Below are positions 6,230-7,260 of a stretch of 7,260 nt of DNA, piece by piece. This stretch comes from Pseudomonas sp. (lineage in GTDB: Bacteria > Pseudomonadota > Gammaproteobacteria > Pseudomonadales > Pseudomonadaceae). The stretch lies in contig DQGF01000261.1 of NCBI GenBank assembly GCA_003525045.1, positions 1 to 7,260 of the forward strand. Direction: 5' to 3'. The notes beneath the pieces were generated by a model. It was not told the origin of the DNA and did not search any database. It was given only the letters and a program-made list of their open reading frames with translations. Numbering within the stretch: the stretch's first letter is position 1; each line of letters starts with the position of its first letter. The position numbers and the translations under genes are program-made.

Positions 6230-7260
6230 GTGACTGCGCTTAATTTGATTCCCGGCCAACTGAGCCTTGCCCAACTGCGTGATATCTATCAGCAGCCGGT
6301 CAAAATCACCCTCGACGACAGCGCCTCGGCCCAGATCGAAGCCAGCGTCGCTTGCGTGGAACAGATCCTCGCCGAGAACCGCACCGCCTACGGGATCAAC
6401 ACCGGTTTCGGCCTGCTGGCCTCGACTCGCATCGCCAGCGAAGACCTGGAAAACCTGCAGCGCTCGCTGGTGTTGTCCCACGCCGCCGGTGTCGGCGAGC
6501 CGATCAGCGACGCGCTGGTGCGACTGGTCATGGTGCTCAAGGTCAACAGCCTGAGCCGTGGTTTCTCCGGCATCCGCCGCGTAGTGATCGACGCACTGAT
6601 CGCGCTGATCAACGCCGAGGTTTATCCGCACATTCCGTTGAAAGGTTCGGTCGGTGCATCCGGTGACCTGGCGCCATTGGCCCATATGTCACTGGTGCTG
6701 CTGGGCGAAGGCAAGGCGCGCTACAAGGGCGAATGGCTGGAAGCGACCGAAGCACTGCAAGTCGCCGGTCTCAAGCCGCTGACCCTGGCTGCAAAAGAAG
6801 GCCTGGCGCTGCTCAACGGTACTCAGGTTTCCACCGCTTACGCGCTGCGTGGTCTGTTCGAAGGCGAAGACCTGTTCGCTGGCGCTGTGGCGTTGGGTGC
6901 CCTGACCGTCGAAGCGGTATTGGGCTCGCGCTCGCCGTTCGACGCGCGCATCCATGCAGCACGTGGCCAGAAAGGCCAGATCGACGCCGCCGCCGCTTAT
7001 CGCGATCTGCTGGGTGAGCGCAGCGAAGTGTCCGACTCGCACCAGAACTGCGAAAAGGTCCAGGATCCATATTCGCTACGCTGCCAGCCGCAAGTCATGG
7101 GGGCGTGCCTGACCCAGTTCCGTCAAGCCGCCGAAGTGCTTGCGGTCGAGGCGAACGCTGTCTCCGACAATCCACTGGTGTTCGCCGCTGAAGGCGACGT
7201 GATTTCCGGCGGTAACTTCCACGCCGAGCCGGTGGCCATGGCCGCCGACAACATGGCTCT
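6230..7260 (+). CDS. hutH2: HutH2, histidine ammonia-lyase (histidase), 5' part, runs off the right edge
   Basis: The first 343 residues of about 510 are present, starting at GTG 6230; the frame is still open at the window end. The enzyme is cytosolic and homotetrameric and deaminates L-histidine to trans-urocanate and ammonia, the first step of the hut pathway. The MIO-forming segment [14 protein letters not shown] is intact, with A143-S144-G145 as the triad. Numbered with Met included, the known histidase residues Y54 (AYGINTGFG), H84 ([10 protein letters not shown]), N196 (ALLNGTQ), Q278/Y281/R284 ([11 protein letters not shown]) and F330 (GGNFHAEP) are all present. The catalytic Glu expected near 415 lies beyond the window. 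The gene follows hutH1 by 134 nt and is probably in the same transcript. It has the intact lyase active site that hutH1 lacks, so it is the likely functional histidase. Urocanate made by it is the known inducer acting on the HutC repressor, which is not encoded here. Confidence 0.96.
   Translation, partial: MTALNLIPGQLSLAQLRDIYQQPVKITLDDSASAQIEASVACVEQILAENRTAYGINTGFGLLASTRIASEDLENLQRSLVLSHAAGVGEPISDALVRLVMVLKVNSLSRGFSGIRRVVIDALIALINAEVYPHIPLKGSVGASGDLAPLAHMSLVLLGEGKARYKGEWLEATEALQVAGLKPLTLAAKEGLALLNGTQVSTAYALRGLFEGEDLFAGAVALGALTVEAVLGSRSPFDARIHAARGQKGQIDAAAAYRDLLGERSEVSDSHQNCEKVQDPYSLRCQPQVMGACLTQFRQAAEVLAVEANAVSDNPLVFAAEGDVISGGNFHAEPVAMAADNMA

Noticed and set aside
1..7260. CRISPR array, tRNA/rRNA, transposase gene, phage genes or a defence system.
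   Set aside because: No regularly spaced direct repeats, RNA gene hallmarks or related protein motifs were seen. The only repeats are the two REP doublets and small local ones.

Overview
The window looks like chromosomal DNA of a fluorescent Pseudomonas, probably of the P. fluorescens group. Three things support this: GC-rich coding sequence, paired inverted copies of the extragenic repeat family reading CCTGTAGGAGCGAGGCTTGC, and a gene order that matches the histidine-utilisation (hut) locus described in P. fluorescens SBW25. All genes are on the + strand and probably belong to the hutU-to-hutG transcription unit. No hutU, hutC, hutT(h), hutI or hutG is inside the window.

Layout: a repeat doublet (29-106) precedes an NCS1-family permease (147-1619, probable urocanate transporter HutT(u)). 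Next is an ABC importer of the ProX/ProW/ProV type: periplasmic binding protein hutX (1688-2656), a strong hairpin (2668-2691), permease hutW (2727-3578), and ATPase hutV (3575-4405), whose start overlaps the hutW stop as ATGA. A larger repeat doublet with 35-nt inverted arms (4426-4529) fills most of the gap before two tandem members of the aromatic amino acid ammonia-lyase family. These are hutH1 (4572-6095, complete, 507 aa) and hutH2 (6230 to beyond the right edge).

How they work together: HutXWV brings histidine or a related compound into the cell, HutH2 deaminates histidine to trans-urocanate, and the NCS1 permease probably imports urocanate directly. Urocanate is also the known inducer that relieves HutC repression, so two of the transport and catalysis steps here feed the regulator.

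The most striking feature is hutH1. It is a full-length, undamaged reading frame, but exactly the Ala-Ser-Gly triplet that cyclises into the MIO electrophilic cofactor is absent. HutH2 next door reads [11 protein letters not shown], while HutH1 reads GSVG-YLTH. Two more active-site positions have changed (Tyr to Leu, Phe to Pro), while several others are retained. It is therefore predicted to be catalytically dead as an ammonia-lyase yet maintained as a protein. This fits the published statement that one of the two SBW25 hutH copies is non-functional, gives a molecular reason for it, and raises the possibility of a pseudoenzyme with a structural or regulatory role.
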